Positions 7,598-17,167 are shown, counted from the first letter of the stretch. The stretch is 64,000 nt of DNA from Bradyrhizobium sp. dw_78 (GCF_018449525.1 NZ_JAAVUS010000011.1:85765-149764); one strand, 5' to 3'. Program-made: numbers and translations. Notes: generated by a model from the sequence alone, not told the origin.

Positions 7598-9136
7598 TTA
7601 TTCCATGGCGGCGTGTACGGAATCGTTGACCGCACTGGGTGGAGGCTTCTTGAAAATAACGAGAAGGGGCATTGCAGCGAGCGTCGCGATCATCAGCAGC
7701 TTGTAATCATCCATATAAGCAATGATCTGGGCCTGCTGGGTCACTATGGCATCGAGCGCGGTACGACCCGCGGCGCTAATCGGGTCCCAGAACTGCGTAA
7801 TCGCCAGGTCCTCGAACGTTCGATTGACCGACGTGACACTGCGCGCGATTTCGGCGTGGTTTACCTGCGTATTGATCGTCAGCAGGCTGTTCACCACGGA
7901 AATGCCGACGCTGGAACCAATATTGCGCGACAAGCTGTAAAGGCCGGCGCCCTCCGCCCGAAGCTCGGGTGCCAGCGTTGACAGGGTCACCACGCTCAAC
8001 GGCACAAAGAGAAAGCCAAGGCCGACACCCTGGATCATGCCGACGACAACAATGGTCGTCTGCGAAACGTCCGGTGTCCAGCCCGTCATCACATAGAATG
8101 ACCAGGCTGTGAGCCCGAGGCCCAGAGCCAGAAGAAATCGCGTGTCGACCGGCCCGATCAGCCTTCCAACAATCAACATGGAGCCCATGGTGCCGATGCC
8201 CCGAGGTCCCAGCACAAGGCCGGCGCTGACGATCGGGTAGTTCATGAGATTCTGCAGATAGGGAGGCTGCAGAGCCAGCGAAGCATAATAGGTGAGACCG
8301 ACGATCGAAATGAACAGAACTCCAGCGGTAAAGTTGCGGTCGCGGAACAGAGACGGCCTTACGAACGGCTCAGGCGCCGTGAAGGTATGGATGATGAACA
8401 AATAGAATGCCGATACAGCTATGATGGCTTCGGCAACGATCTCACCGGAGCTGAACCAGTCGAGCTCTTCGCCACGATCGAGGAGAACCTGCATGGCAGC
8501 GATCGCCAGGCTCAGCGTACCAAACCCGAACCAATCCAGCTTGGCCGCAGCGTTCCGTGGCGTATCGGACAGAAAAGTCGTCATTCCGAAAAAGGCAAGG
8601 AGGCCGATCGGCACGTTGATGTAGAAGACATAACGCCAACTATAGGCTTCGGTCAGCCAGCCGCCGAGCACCGGCCCGAGCACCGGGCCGGCCATCACCG
8701 CAACCCCCCATATCGCCATCGCGGATCCCTGCCGCTCCTTTGGATTGATGTTCATCAGTACGGTTTGCGAGAGAGGGACGAGCGCCGCGCCGAATAAGCC
8801 TTGCAGAACCCGGAACAACACGATCTGCACCAGAGATTGCGCCATGCCGCATAGTACCGAGGCAATGGTGAAACCGGCGACCGAGACCAGGAAAATACGC
8901 TTCAGCCCGAACCGGCTCGTGAGATAGCCGGTAGGCGGCGTCATGATCGCGGCCGCTACGATGTATGAAGTCAGCACCCAGGCGATCTCATCCTGACTCG
9001 CCGAGACGCTGCCCTGCATATACGGAAGCGCGACATTGGCGATGGTGGTGTCGAGCGCCTGCATGAGCGTGGCGAGAATCACGCAGACGGTAATCGCCAC
9101 CCTGGTGGATTTGGGCAGGGTAGTCTGGTCGGACAT
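7598..9136 (-). CDS. DHA2 family drug:H+ antiporter, EmrB/QacA-like
   Basis: A 512-residue major facilitator with 14 predicted membrane helices. The DHA2 signatures are visible: LDTTIANVALP (28-38, motif D1), the cytoplasmic loop GYLTSRFGLKR (70-80, motif A) and the antiporter motif GPVLGPVLGGW (150-160, motif C). It extrudes hydrophobic drugs or uncouplers across the inner membrane and hands them to the EmrA-like adaptor. Its start touches the stop codon of that adaptor, so the two are translationally coupled. Confidence 0.94.
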   Translation of the reverse strand: MSDQTTLPKSTRVAITVCVILATLMQALDTTIANVALPYMQGSVSASQDEIAWVLTSYIVAAAIMTPPTGYLTSRFGLKRIFLVSVAGFTIASVLCGMAQSLVQIVLFRVLQGLFGAALVPLSQTVLMNINPKERQGSAMAIWGVAVMAGPVLGPVLGGWLTEAYSWRYVFYINVPIGLLAFFGMTTFLSDTPRNAAAKLDWFGFGTLSLAIAAMQVLLDRGEELDWFSSGEIVAEAIIAVSAFYLFIIHTFTAPEPFVRPSLFRDRNFTAGVLFISIVGLTYYASLALQPPYLQNLMNYPIVSAGLVLGPRGIGTMGSMLIVGRLIGPVDTRFLLALGLGLTAWSFYVMTGWTPDVSQTTIVVVGMIQGVGLGFLFVPLSVVTLSTLAPELRAEGAGLYSLSRNIGSSVGISVVNSLLTINTQVNHAEIARSVTSVNRTFEDLAITQFWDPISAAGRTALDAIVTQQAQIIAYMDDYKLLMIATLAAMPLLVIFKKPPPSAVNDSVHAAME

Positions 9137-10437
9137 TACCGGCCCTGACGATCGTGACCGAACATGGCGGTCAGGAAGTGGGGCAGGCCGCGCCTATGTC
9201 CGGTATCGACGTCGACCTCGACGCTCATTCCGGCGCGCAGCGGTGGCAAGCTCTTGTCTTTCGTATCGACCCGCACGCGCACGGGAATGCGCTGCACGAC
9301 TTTTACCCAGTTGCCGCTGGTGTTTTGCGCCGGCAGAAGCGAGAATTCCTGCGCGGCCGCCGGACTGATGCTTTCGACGCTCCCGTTCCATTGCAAATCG
9401 GGATAGGTATCCACCGATACCGTAGCCGGCTGGCCGGCCCGCACATAAGTCAGCTCCGTCTCCTTGGGATTGGCGACAACCCAGACACGATCCGTAGCGA
9501 CGAGATAGAAGGCGGTTGCCGAGGCCTGGAGATATTTGCCGGGTGCGATTGACGGGACGTTCGTCACGATACCGGCGAAAGGCGCCTTGACAAAAGTGTG
9601 TGCGAGCTGCCGTGCCGCCTCGTCGCGCTGCGCGATGGCATCGAGGTAGCGCGGATTCTTTTCCACGGGGCCGTCAGGGTCGCTGTCAAGGCTGGCGGCG
9701 ATCCCGTCAAGCTGCTGGTTCAGGGAAACGAGCTTCTGTTGCGCATTTTGCAGGTTGCGGCGCGCCGTATCGAAAGTTGATTGCGAAGCGACATGCGCGG
9801 CCAGAAGGTCCTGCTGACGGTGGAATTCGGTATTGAAATAGTCGATGTCGTTCTGCGCCTGCTGGATTTGAGCCTGCATGTCGCGATAATTCGTCTTGAG
9901 CGCATTCAGGGAATCTCGAACCGTACCGATCTGCGCCTCGGCGCGCTGCAATGCGAGGCGAAACTGGAGATCTTCGAGGCGATACAGGATTTGGCCGGCC
10001 TCGACATATTGGTTCTCCGCGACGGCAACTTGCTTGACGATTCCGGCAACATCGGTCGAGACGCCGACCTTGTCGGCTTCGACATAGGCGTCGTCCATCG
10101 AAATCGTCTGCCCGCCAATGACATACCAGAACGCGCCGACGATGAGCACCAACGGCAACAGCGCGAACATCAGCGACCGAATCCGCGACTTCTTCGATGT
10201 TTCGGGTGTATCAGGCTTTGGGTCGGGAGAGGCCCCTGCCTTGTCTTTTACCTCTGCTTCACGGCTACTCGGATTCAACGCCCTGACGTCCGGTGCCGTG
10301 ACCTGGCCGAGAGGCAATGCATCTTTCGCTTCGCCGGCAGGGCGGTCCAGCCGATGGACCTTGTCATCGCGAATGCGGGCCGCGTCCGGCTCGGCGCTCA
10401 CTTCACGACGTGGATTGATTTCATTTGGATTAGGCAC
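9136..10437 (-). CDS. HlyD/EmrA-like periplasmic adaptor
   Basis: Membrane fusion protein that bridges the DHA2 pump and the outer membrane channel. After a long, charged, disordered cytoplasmic N-terminus comes one membrane helix (about residues 89-107), then the biotinyl-lipoyl-like domain (SMDDAYVEADKVGVSTDVAG), a coiled-coil hairpin (about 150-260) and the closing beta-barrel. I place the start at GTG 10437, which has AAGGAG six bases before it and overlaps the MarR stop; an ATG at 10470 inside the MarR gene is a weaker choice. Confidence 0.92.
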   Translation of the reverse strand: MPNPNEINPRREVSAEPDAARIRDDKVHRLDRPAGEAKDALPLGQVTAPDVRALNPSSREAEVKDKAGASPDPKPDTPETSKKSRIRSLMFALLPLVLIVGAFWYVIGGQTISMDDAYVEADKVGVSTDVAGIVKQVAVAENQYVEAGQILYRLEDLQFRLALQRAEAQIGTVRDSLNALKTNYRDMQAQIQQAQNDIDYFNTEFHRQQDLLAAHVASQSTFDTARRNLQNAQQKLVSLNQQLDGIAASLDSDPDGPVEKNPRYLDAIAQRDEAARQLAHTFVKAPFAGIVTNVPSIAPGKYLQASATAFYLVATDRVWVVANPKETELTYVRAGQPATVSVDTYPDLQWNGSVESISPAAAQEFSLLPAQNTSGNWVKVVQRIPVRVRVDTKDKSLPPLRAGMSVEVDVDTGHRRGLPHFLTAMFGHDRQGR

Positions 10438-10900
10438 TGCCTGCTCCTTCTTGTTTCGCAACCGGCGCATCGCACACTGCCGTCAGGTTCGTCTTCAGGA
10501 TCTGCAATGTATTCAACAGGTGGACCCTGTCGGCCTCGGAAACTCCCGCCAATGCCTCGCCACGCGTAATGTCTCCCACCGCGTGAACCTCTGCGAGCTT
10601 TGGGCGGGCTGCAGGGGCAAGATGAAGAAGCCATACCCGGCGATCGGAGGGATGCGGACGCCGTTCGACCACCCCCAGCGCCTCGAGCCTGCCGACGCTG
10701 CGGGACAGCGTAATCGGCTCAATCTCAAGAAGCTCCGCCAAGGCACTTTGGCGAATGCCTTCGTTTCGAGCGAGTTGGGTAAGCACCTGCCACTGCGATC
10801 GGGTCAGGTCCAAGTTGCGCGCATGTTGCTCGAAGCGCTTTCTGAGGAGGCGTGCAACATCGTGCAGCACAAATCCCAGTTGGGAAGAATTAGCTTCCAT
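10430..10900 (-). CDS. MarR family regulator of the efflux operon
   Basis: A 156-residue winged-helix dimer. The DNA-binding core LTRSQWQVLTQLARNEGIRQ plus SALAELLEIEPITLSRSVGR and the wing with PSDRRVWLL are plain. It is the first gene of the efflux operon and overlaps the adaptor gene. A palindrome 16 bases upstream of its ATG (10916-10927) is probably its operator, suggesting self-repression relieved by pump substrates. A close paralogue lies at 13755-14225. Confidence 0.93.
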   Translation of the reverse strand: MEANSSQLGFVLHDVARLLRKRFEQHARNLDLTRSQWQVLTQLARNEGIRQSALAELLEIEPITLSRSVGRLEALGVVERRPHPSDRRVWLLHLAPAARPKLAEVHAVGDITRGEALAGVSEADRVHLLNTLQILKTNLTAVCDAPVAKQEGAGSA

Positions 10901-10915
10901 TGACCTGCCAGTTAG

Positions 10916-10927
10916 TAAGCAAGCTTA
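10916..10927. promoter_or_regulatory. MarR operator, TAAGC-AA-GCTTA
   Basis: Inverted repeat TAAGCAAGCTTA directly upstream of the efflux MarR gene, with a partial second half-site (ATAAGGATGC) a few bases further. The same core occurs upstream of the second MarR gene at 14239-14252, which supports a shared recognition sequence. Confidence 0.65.
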
Positions 10928-11341
10928 TCATAAGGATGCTACTATAATTGATCAAGCCGGCAGCCGCGCGACGACGGCATTCCAGCTCATCGATTTGCGA
11001 ATGCAGCTACATCAAAACGCAGCCAGGCAGTCACGCGCCTGTGAGGCAATGATTCGTGCCGAGCCAAATTGGCGACGTTCTGGCCCCGTACAGGCTATTG
11101 TCCTTTTTGGGATTCCCGGCCTGGTCTGCATTGGTATAAGGCTGCTGCCGTATGCACAGGAAATCATTCAGCGGCAGGATTGCGTCCCGAAGCTACGATC
11201 GTTGGCGTGATAACACGAACGGAGTGACGTCGGACGAGGTTCATCGCGAGAACCGCTCTGGTTCTGCAATAGACGGCGATCCTCTCGGTCAGAATGTCAG
11301 TCACTCTTTGCATGCGCGTAGTGGATACGACTTCCGGCCAC
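10928..11341. other. Intergenic DNA, no gene recognised
   Basis: About 410 bases between the efflux promoter and the 3' end of the GH15 gene. I see no open frame with a ribosome site and no convincing hairpin. Confidence 0.4.
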
Positions 11342-13186
11342 TCATGACTTCAGATCGGCGCGCTCTTCGGACGGTCCCTGGTAGCGAGTGAGATTGTAAG
11401 CCGTGTTGACCAGCGCGACATGGCTGAATGCCTGCGGAAAATTGCCCATCTGGCGATTCGTGGAGGGGTCGTATTCCTCGGCGAGCAATCCCACATCATT
11501 ACGAAGCGCCAGCAGGCGCTCGAACATTCCGCGCGCTTCAGTGATGCGACCTTGCAGGATAAGATTGTCCACGAACCAAAAACTGCAGGCAAGGAACGCG
11601 GCCTCGCCCGGCGGCAGGCCGTCTTCCGTTTCGCCGGTGTCGTAGCGGAAGACGAGTCCGTTCACCAGCAGGCGATTCTCGATCGCCCGCAAGGTTCCTA
11701 CAATTCGCGGGTCGGTCGGTGGCAGGAAGCCAACAATGACGAGCAGCAACAGGCTGGCATCCAGTGCTTTTGATCCGTAGGCCTGCACGAAACTGCCGAG
11801 TTCGCGGTCGAACCCATTGTGACATACGTCCGCATGAATGGCCTCCCGAGCGGCTCGCCAGCGGTCGATCGGCCCATCGACGCCGAGTTGCTCGACCGAT
11901 TTTATGGCCCGATCGAATGCGACCCACGCCATCACTTTGGAATGCGTGAAGTGCTGCCGGGGACCGCGCACCTCCCAGATACCTTCATCCGGCTCGCACC
12001 AGATGACCTCGAGATGATCGAGAAAGGCGCGGCCAATCGCCGACCAGCGCTCGGCCGCTGGCAGGCCGTGCGAACGAGCCTGGAACATCGCGTCGACGAT
12101 CTCTCCATAGACATCGAGCTGGAGTTGGGCGGCGGCCGCATTGCCGACGCGAACCGGACGTGCGCCTTCGAAGCCTGATAGCCACGGCACCTCCCATTCG
12201 GGAAGACGCCGTTCACCCCCGAGACCGTACATGATCTGCAACTGGTCCGGCCGGCCCGCAACCGCGCGCAACAACCAGTTACGCCATTCCTGTGCCTCTT
12301 CCGTGTAGCCGGCGCTTCCGAAGGCGAGCAGGGTAAAGGTCGCATCTCTGAGCCAGCAGTAGCGATAGTCCCAGTTGCGTACGCCGCCGGCCTGTTCCGG
12401 CAGCGACGTGGTAGGCGCAGCGACCATGCCGCCGGTAGGCGCGTAGGTCAGGCCTTTCAAGACGACAAGCGATCGCTTGACATCTTCGGTCCAGTCGCCC
12501 GCGGGCGCGCAACGCCCGGACCAGCCGCGCCAAAATGTTTCCGTGTCTTGCAATGCATCGACAGGATCAATCGCGGGCGGCGGCGGTGACTGCGAGGCGC
12601 CATAACTCAACATGAATGGTACCAGTTCTCCGGCGCCGACCGTGAAATCGCCGACCGTGGTGAAGTCTTGGCCGTGGAGGTGTACCGGCGTGCGCAGCAC
12701 GGCCATTTCGGGTCCGGCAATGGCGCGCAGGCCACCACCGCCCTTGAGGCGTTCCACCCACGGCACGACGGAGCCATAGTCGAACCGCAGAATAAACTCG
12801 GTGCGCAAATCGACCCGCCCGCTCACGCCGCGGATCAGACGGACGAGATCTGCGATGCCGTTGCGCGGCGGCATGAAGTCGACCAACTCGACCGTTCCCT
12901 GTTCGGTCTCGAACGTGGTGACGAGAATGAGTGAGCCATCGAGATATTGCCGCCTGACCCGCGCAGCCGGGTCCTTTGGCGCGATCAGCCATCTTCCGTG
13001 TTCCGGACCGCCGAGTAGTGCTGCAAAGCAGGCGCCTGAGTCGAACCGAGGCCAGCACAGCCAGTCGATGGACCCGTTTCGACCGATCAGTGCGGCTGTC
13101 TCGCAGTCGCCGACGAGCGCATAATCTTCGATCAGTTGTGCCGGGATTTGGAGATCGGCAGGAGGACTTCTTTTGCGTCGAGACAT
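11342..13186 (-). CDS. Glycoside hydrolase family 15 protein (glucoamylase/trehalase-like)
   Basis: A 614-residue cytosolic enzyme without a signal peptide. The N-terminal beta-sandwich domain opens IEDYALVGDCETAALIGRNG and SIDWLCWPRFDS, the classic start of bacterial GH15 proteins. The (alpha/alpha)6 barrel carries NWDYRYCWLRDA (271-282), the general acid in EGIWEVRG (E405) and the base in LAEEYDP (E570/E571). Such enzymes release glucose from alpha-glucans or trehalose. No trehalose or glycogen genes stand beside it, so the substrate is open. Confidence 0.93.
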   Translation of the reverse strand: MSRRKRSPPADLQIPAQLIEDYALVGDCETAALIGRNGSIDWLCWPRFDSGACFAALLGGPEHGRWLIAPKDPAARVRRQYLDGSLILVTTFETEQGTVELVDFMPPRNGIADLVRLIRGVSGRVDLRTEFILRFDYGSVVPWVERLKGGGGLRAIAGPEMAVLRTPVHLHGQDFTTVGDFTVGAGELVPFMLSYGASQSPPPPAIDPVDALQDTETFWRGWSGRCAPAGDWTEDVKRSLVVLKGLTYAPTGGMVAAPTTSLPEQAGGVRNWDYRYCWLRDATFTLLAFGSAGYTEEAQEWRNWLLRAVAGRPDQLQIMYGLGGERRLPEWEVPWLSGFEGARPVRVGNAAAAQLQLDVYGEIVDAMFQARSHGLPAAERWSAIGRAFLDHLEVIWCEPDEGIWEVRGPRQHFTHSKVMAWVAFDRAIKSVEQLGVDGPIDRWRAAREAIHADVCHNGFDRELGSFVQAYGSKALDASLLLLVIVGFLPPTDPRIVGTLRAIENRLLVNGLVFRYDTGETEDGLPPGEAAFLACSFWFVDNLILQGRITEARGMFERLLALRNDVGLLAEEYDPSTNRQMGNFPQAFSHVALVNTAYNLTRYQGPSEERADLKS

Positions 13187-13323
13187 CTTAGGGATTCAAT
13201 TCCATTCGCGCGATGATGGGATTGGTCTCGTCCTGGACCGGGCGCGGCCTTCGTCGTGGAGCATCCGGCGGACGAAGGGATTGCGTGATAGCGAGAGCGG
13301 GGCGGCCACGCATCGATCGGTCA

Positions 13324-13551
13324 TTATTGTCCGTGACTGACCAGTACCTGGCGACAGGCGGCCCTCAATTTTGGACGATTTTGCTTAAGACAAGCCAGAA
13401 TAGCGAAATCGCCTTGATCCATCAATTTGCGGCAGAAATGCTCGACGTCGTGCGTGCAAGCCTCCTGTTCCTTGTCAGTACCGCTATGTTGAGCGTTGGC
13501 CGTCGAAATTGTTGCGGACAACAGGAAAGCGGCGAAGAATAATTTATGCAT
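13324..13551 (-). CDS. Small secreted Cys-rich protein (75 aa)
   Basis: Start chosen at ATG 13551, which gives a clean signal peptide MHKLFFAAFLLSATISTANA cut before QHSG. The mature part has four cysteines (C32, C40, C54, C66) spaced as in the Cys-rich GLG1-type repeat found in many small rhizobial periplasmic proteins (ACTHDVEHFC, then ILACLKQN, then LRAAC). Two disulfides are likely. Function unknown. A longer reading of the frame upstream of this ATG lacks the signal peptide at its start and is not favoured. Confidence 0.75.
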   Translation of the reverse strand: MHKLFFAAFLLSATISTANAQHSGTDKEQEACTHDVEHFCRKLMDQGDFAILACLKQNRPKLRAACRQVLVSHGQ

Positions 13552-13754
13552 TTGCGTTCCATTCGTTCGTAGTCTTTTTATCTTTGTCGCCAGACGTTCG
13601 AATTCCAAATGGCCGATGCCGTGAGCTGAACGTTGAGGAGATGCCCAACATCGGCGACCCCAGATGATGCACTTTGGCGTTACTGCGGGCGGCGCCTCTC
13701 GGAAAATCGTCACTTCATTCAGTCTGCTTGTTTGATCAACCATGACTTGTTTGA

Positions 13755-14225
13755 TTAGCCATGGCTCGCCCGCTTAGGCACCGCAGCCGGCAAGTCACAT
13801 GCTTTGGTCAGGTTCTCTTTCAATGCCTGCAACGTCTTCAACAAGCGCTGCCTGTCAGCTTCCGATACGCCGACCAGTGCCTCGCCGCGAGTGACATCGC
13901 CGAGCTTGCGGACCTGTTCCAATTTGGGTCGAGCAGCCGGTGTGAGATGAAGAACCCACACGCGGCGGTCTGTCGGGTGCGGGAGCCGCTCAATCAATCC
14001 CATCGTATCGAGTTTGTCGACGATGCGGCCAAGCGTGATCGGTTCGATTTCGAGTAACTCCGCCAGACCGGTCTGGTTGATGCCCTCGTTTCGGGCGAGA
14101 TAGGCCAAGACCTGCCACTGCGATCGGGTGAGGCCGGATCCACGGGAGTTCTGCTCGAACCGCTTTTTCAGCAGGCGAGCCACATCGTGCAGCAAAAAAC
14201 CAAGCGTGGGCGAATTAGCTTCCAT
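13755..14225 (-). CDS. MarR family regulator, second copy
   Basis: Close paralogue of the efflux regulator at 10430-10900: both open MEANS, share LTRSQWQVL and LAELLEIEPITL, and end with similar alpha-helical tails. I choose ATG 14225 to match the paralogue; an upstream in-frame ATG (14261) would place the operator inside the gene. A perfect 14-base palindrome lies 14 bases upstream. It has no efflux gene of its own nearby, so it may cross-talk with the operon 3 kb away. Confidence 0.92.
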   Translation of the reverse strand: MEANSPTLGFLLHDVARLLKKRFEQNSRGSGLTRSQWQVLAYLARNEGINQTGLAELLEIEPITLGRIVDKLDTMGLIERLPHPTDRRVWVLHLTPAARPKLEQVRKLGDVTRGEALVGVSEADRQRLLKTLQALKENLTKACDLPAAVPKRASHG

Positions 14226-14238
14226 CGGCGAGACTTTC

Positions 14239-14252
14239 ATAAGCATGCTTAT
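14239..14252. promoter_or_regulatory. MarR operator, perfect palindrome ATAAGCATGCTTAT
   Basis: A perfect 14-base palindrome just before the second MarR gene. Its TAAGC-AT-GCTTA core matches the site at 10916-10927. A partial copy, TCATGCTT, follows at 14258. Likely an autoregulatory operator. Confidence 0.7.
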
Positions 14253-14740
14253 AATAGTCATGCTTCTGGTTCGATCAAGGTGTTTATTTCCGCTACGGTC
14301 TTGGCGCCGGGGACTAAGTTGAGATCCTCAGCTGACGGCGACGACGGTGGTCTGCCATCGCTCGACATCATGGCGGATCCCAACGGTCTAGACGTTGTTG
14401 TCTGTGACGATCGCTTTTTGAACAAGGATCCGTTTTGGGCAGACGGGAATCGCAGAGTTCAGTGCGCCAACAGTTTGAATCTCATTTACGCGCTGTCCGG
14501 CATGGATGCAACCGAACGGCCCGCACATCCGAGGTTTGAACGATGCAACGTCGGACATAAATTCTCGAAACCGCGGTTGCGGCGCAACCAAAATTCTCCG
14601 CCGGATGTTCCAATCTATCGCGGGGGCATTTGTCGCAAGGTCTTGTCCATCGCAACCTGCGATAAAAAAATAGCCATCCCGTTGTTGGCGGACCCGTCTC
14701 GCCTACTATCCACCGCTGGATCAGACAAGATGGGATCAAA
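14253..14740. other. Intergenic DNA, no gene recognised
   Basis: About 490 bases between the second MarR gene and the MetQ-like gene. It contains open stretches but none with a ribosome site or family resemblance, and no clear riboswitch fold for methionine or S-adenosylmethionine was seen before the transporter gene. Confidence 0.4.
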
Positions 14741-15541
14741 ATGATGAAGACGTTCTTTCAGATGGCGCGCGCCGCCGGCCTGCTGTTGGCGTTGACGGCC
14801 GCCGCTGCAGCCGGGGAACCGCTGAAGATCGCCACCAGCGCGGGTCCGGTCGGCCAGCTTGTTTCATTCGCGGCCAGTCTCGCGAAGGACAAGGGGATCG
14901 ACGTCAAGGTGGTCGAACTGACCGACTGGGTTGCGATCAATGAGGCAGTTTACAGCGGCGACGTCGACGCCAATCTTTTCCAGCACGGAATCTATCTTGC
15001 GCTTCAAAACAAGCAGCGCGGCTTGAATCTCGTTCAGGTCGACAAGGTCGGTGTCATCGCGCCGGTCGGATTGTTCTCGAAAAAGGTCAAGACACTCGAC
15101 GAGGTCAAATCCGGCGACAGCGTCGCGATTCCGAACGAACCGCTGAACGGTGCGCGCGGCCTGATCCTTCTGGAACGGGCCGGCTTGGTCAAACTGGCGC
15201 CCGGCAAGGGATTCGCGGTCAGCAAGTTCGACATCGTCGAAAATCCAAAAAACCTGAAGATCGTCGAGCTCGATCCCGCACAGACCTACCGCTCGCTTGA
15301 CGATGTCACGCTTGCGCTTGTCAACACCACCTATTTGATTGCGGCCGGCGGCGATCCGAAATCGGCGCTGCTCATCGACCAGACCGTCGATGACGGGCTG
15401 GTGCTGCGCTTCACGGCGCGCGCGGACAGAAAGGACGATCCGCGGCTGAAGGCCTTTATCGAGGTGTTCAAGTCACCGCAGGTCAAGCAGTTCATCGCAG
15501 AAAAGCTGCCGGCGTTCATCCCGGCTGGATTCGATAGCTAG
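14741..15541 (+). CDS. MetQ/NlpA family substrate-binding protein
   Basis: Periplasmic binding protein of the methionine-uptake family, 266 residues. The signal peptide ends AAAAAGEPLK and has no lipobox Cys, so this copy is soluble instead of lipid-anchored, unlike typical MetQ. Family signatures: LKIATSAGPVGQ, ANLFQHGIYL, SVAIPNEPLNGARGLILLE. No MetN or MetI gene is beside it, so it must share a transporter encoded elsewhere or serve as an orphan receptor. It converges on the aminotransferase gene, leaving about 145 bases. Confidence 0.9.
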   Translation: MMKTFFQMARAAGLLLALTAAAAAGEPLKIATSAGPVGQLVSFAASLAKDKGIDVKVVELTDWVAINEAVYSGDVDANLFQHGIYLALQNKQRGLNLVQVDKVGVIAPVGLFSKKVKTLDEVKSGDSVAIPNEPLNGARGLILLERAGLVKLAPGKGFAVSKFDIVENPKNLKIVELDPAQTYRSLDDVTLALVNTTYLIAAGGDPKSALLIDQTVDDGLVLRFTARADRKDDPRLKAFIEVFKSPQVKQFIAEKLPAFIPAGFDS

Positions 15542-15686
15542 GTCTGATCGATAAATCCGCGACGTTGGCGGAAATTACCCTTTGTTTCCGGACGAGTACC
15601 GCGCCCATCCTATGGGCTGTAAAGATGCAGGTCGCGAAGAAAGACAGCGATGTTGGATCGGTGCGGTGTGCCGGCCATTCACCCGA

Positions 15687-16784
15687 TCACGGTGAATGCA
15701 GCAGGCTGGCGATGACTTGCCGTGCAATTGCGTTCTCGCCGGGCAGTCCAATCGAAATACGGACCCAGGTGTCGAGAGGAGGGTAGGGCCGGCCGATGTC
15801 GATGCCTTGTGTCGCAAGCGCCGCCGCGACCGCTTGATGTGGGCGGCCGGAGTCAAAAAAGACGAAGTTTCCAAGCGAGTCCGAAAAGCGGACCTTCTGC
15901 TTCCGGAACAGGTCATGCCAGGCGTTGCGTTCGGCTGCGACCTTTGCACGAACGGACGCGACATAGCCTGGATCCTTCAGGCTTGCGTTCGCCGCAATCA
16001 GGCTCAGGCGGTTAAGATCGTAAAAAGCGCCCATGCCGAATTGTTTTAATGACCTGGCAAGTTCACTGGGAGCCAGCGTGTAACCAATGGCAAGGCTGGC
16101 GAGCCCGTAGATCTTTGAAAATGTTCGGAATACCGCGACCTGTGCGCCACTGCGAACCAGGCCGGCAACGGTTCTCTTTTCAAAATCTCCGGTAAATTCG
16201 AGATAGGCCTCGTCAACAATGACGAGGGTGCGTTTTGAAAGCTCGCGTACGAAATCGATGAAACGCGTCGCCTCGCTTACCGTGCCGGTCGGATTATGCG
16301 GATTAACAAGATAAACGGCGCGCGTGCGGTCATTGACCTTGTCGGCGATGGCAGGGAGATCGTTTTCAAAATTCGCGTTGAGCGGAACGCCGACGACAAT
16401 ACCGCCGCCGGGCGCGACGGCATTCACCAGAGCCGTATAGCCGGGCAAGGAATAGATAAATTCGCCGCCGGGACCGCCATGCGCCGACAGATAAAGGCCG
16501 AGCACGTCGAGCAGTTCGCCGAGCACGATCTGTCCCGGTGCGACGCCTTCGCGGGTCGCGATGGTCTGGGTCAATTCAGCGACTTCATTGCCCGCATAAC
16601 GACTGAGGTCGGCGAGGTGGGCTTTAATGGCTTGCACGGCGTGTGGAGATGGTCCGAGCGGATTTTCGTTTAATGACAAGCGAGCCGGGTCATGCCGCGG
16701 TGTGCCGGCCATTGCCGGACGGAGAACACCGCTCGCTGCGGCGGTCGTGATCGTCAGCCATTCGCGGCGACTGAGGTCGGTCAA
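15687..16784 (-). CDS. Tat-exported PLP aminotransferase (HisC-like fold)
   Basis: Class I/II fold-type-I aminotransferase, 365 residues, related to histidinol-phosphate aminotransferases. The N-terminus MTDLSRREWLTITTAAASGV is a twin-arginine signal, so the enzyme should be exported folded with its cofactor. Core motifs: SLNENPLGPSPHA, NPHNPTGTVS (PLP-binding Asn-Pro), VDEAYLEF, and the Schiff-base lysine in RTFSKIYGLASLAIGY. Start is TTG 16784 with AAGGA eight bases ahead. Neighbouring binding proteins suggest it acts on amino compounds in the periplasm; the substrate is not known. Confidence 0.88.
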   Translation of the reverse strand: MTDLSRREWLTITTAAASGVLRPAMAGTPRHDPARLSLNENPLGPSPHAVQAIKAHLADLSRYAGNEVAELTQTIATREGVAPGQIVLGELLDVLGLYLSAHGGPGGEFIYSLPGYTALVNAVAPGGGIVVGVPLNANFENDLPAIADKVNDRTRAVYLVNPHNPTGTVSEATRFIDFVRELSKRTLVIVDEAYLEFTGDFEKRTVAGLVRSGAQVAVFRTFSKIYGLASLAIGYTLAPSELARSLKQFGMGAFYDLNRLSLIAANASLKDPGYVASVRAKVAAERNAWHDLFRKQKVRFSDSLGNFVFFDSGRPHQAVAAALATQGIDIGRPYPPLDTWVRISIGLPGENAIARQVIASLLHSP

Positions 16785-17110
16785 AATACGGTTCCTTTAG
16801 AATCGAAAACCAGAGCCTGCCCGATATCCTGATCGTAATGCGTCCGAGGTTCAAGTGACGGCGGTGCATTCTGCGTTAGGTCTGGTTTGAAGACAAGAAT
16901 TCTAGTCGTGCGCTATTCGGCGCCGCTGTTCGAAGGTGAAACCGTTTTGTCCGTTTTCGGGACCTCGCATAGGAGGGCAAGCGCGCCGCAACGGCAAAAT
17001 TGGGTACCCATTTCATTGACCGTTTCACCAGATCGCCTGATACTCACTGTCGTAAAATTGGCTCCGAGGCTTACCGCATGAAGTCGAATAGCAAGTTAGC
17101 GGCTGGCGAT
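16785..17110. other. Divergent intergenic DNA, no gene recognised
   Basis: Holds the promoters for the aminotransferase and the sulfonate-binding-protein operon. I see no gene in it. Confidence 0.4.
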
Positions 17111-17167
17111 ATGCGCAAGCGCATCGCCCGGCGCTGCCTCTCCGCGGTGACCGGACCCTGTCGCTGA
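17111..17167 (+). CDS. Possible 18-aa Arg/Cys-containing leader peptide
   Basis: Short frame ATG 17111 to TGA 17167 coding MRKRIARRCLSAVTGPCR. It is rich in Arg and has two Cys codons, and lies 73 bases before the next gene, followed by the hairpin CGCCGG-TAATT-CCGGCG near 17214-17230. Cys-containing leader peptides are known to sense cysteine in other bacteria. No strong ribosome site precedes it, so this is a weak candidate. Confidence 0.25.
   Translation: MRKRIARRCLSAVTGPCR

Noticed and set aside
16936..17030. Distant inverted repeat GGTGAAAC / GTTTCACC
   Set aside because: Only eight bases about 85 apart; expected by chance in a region of this size.
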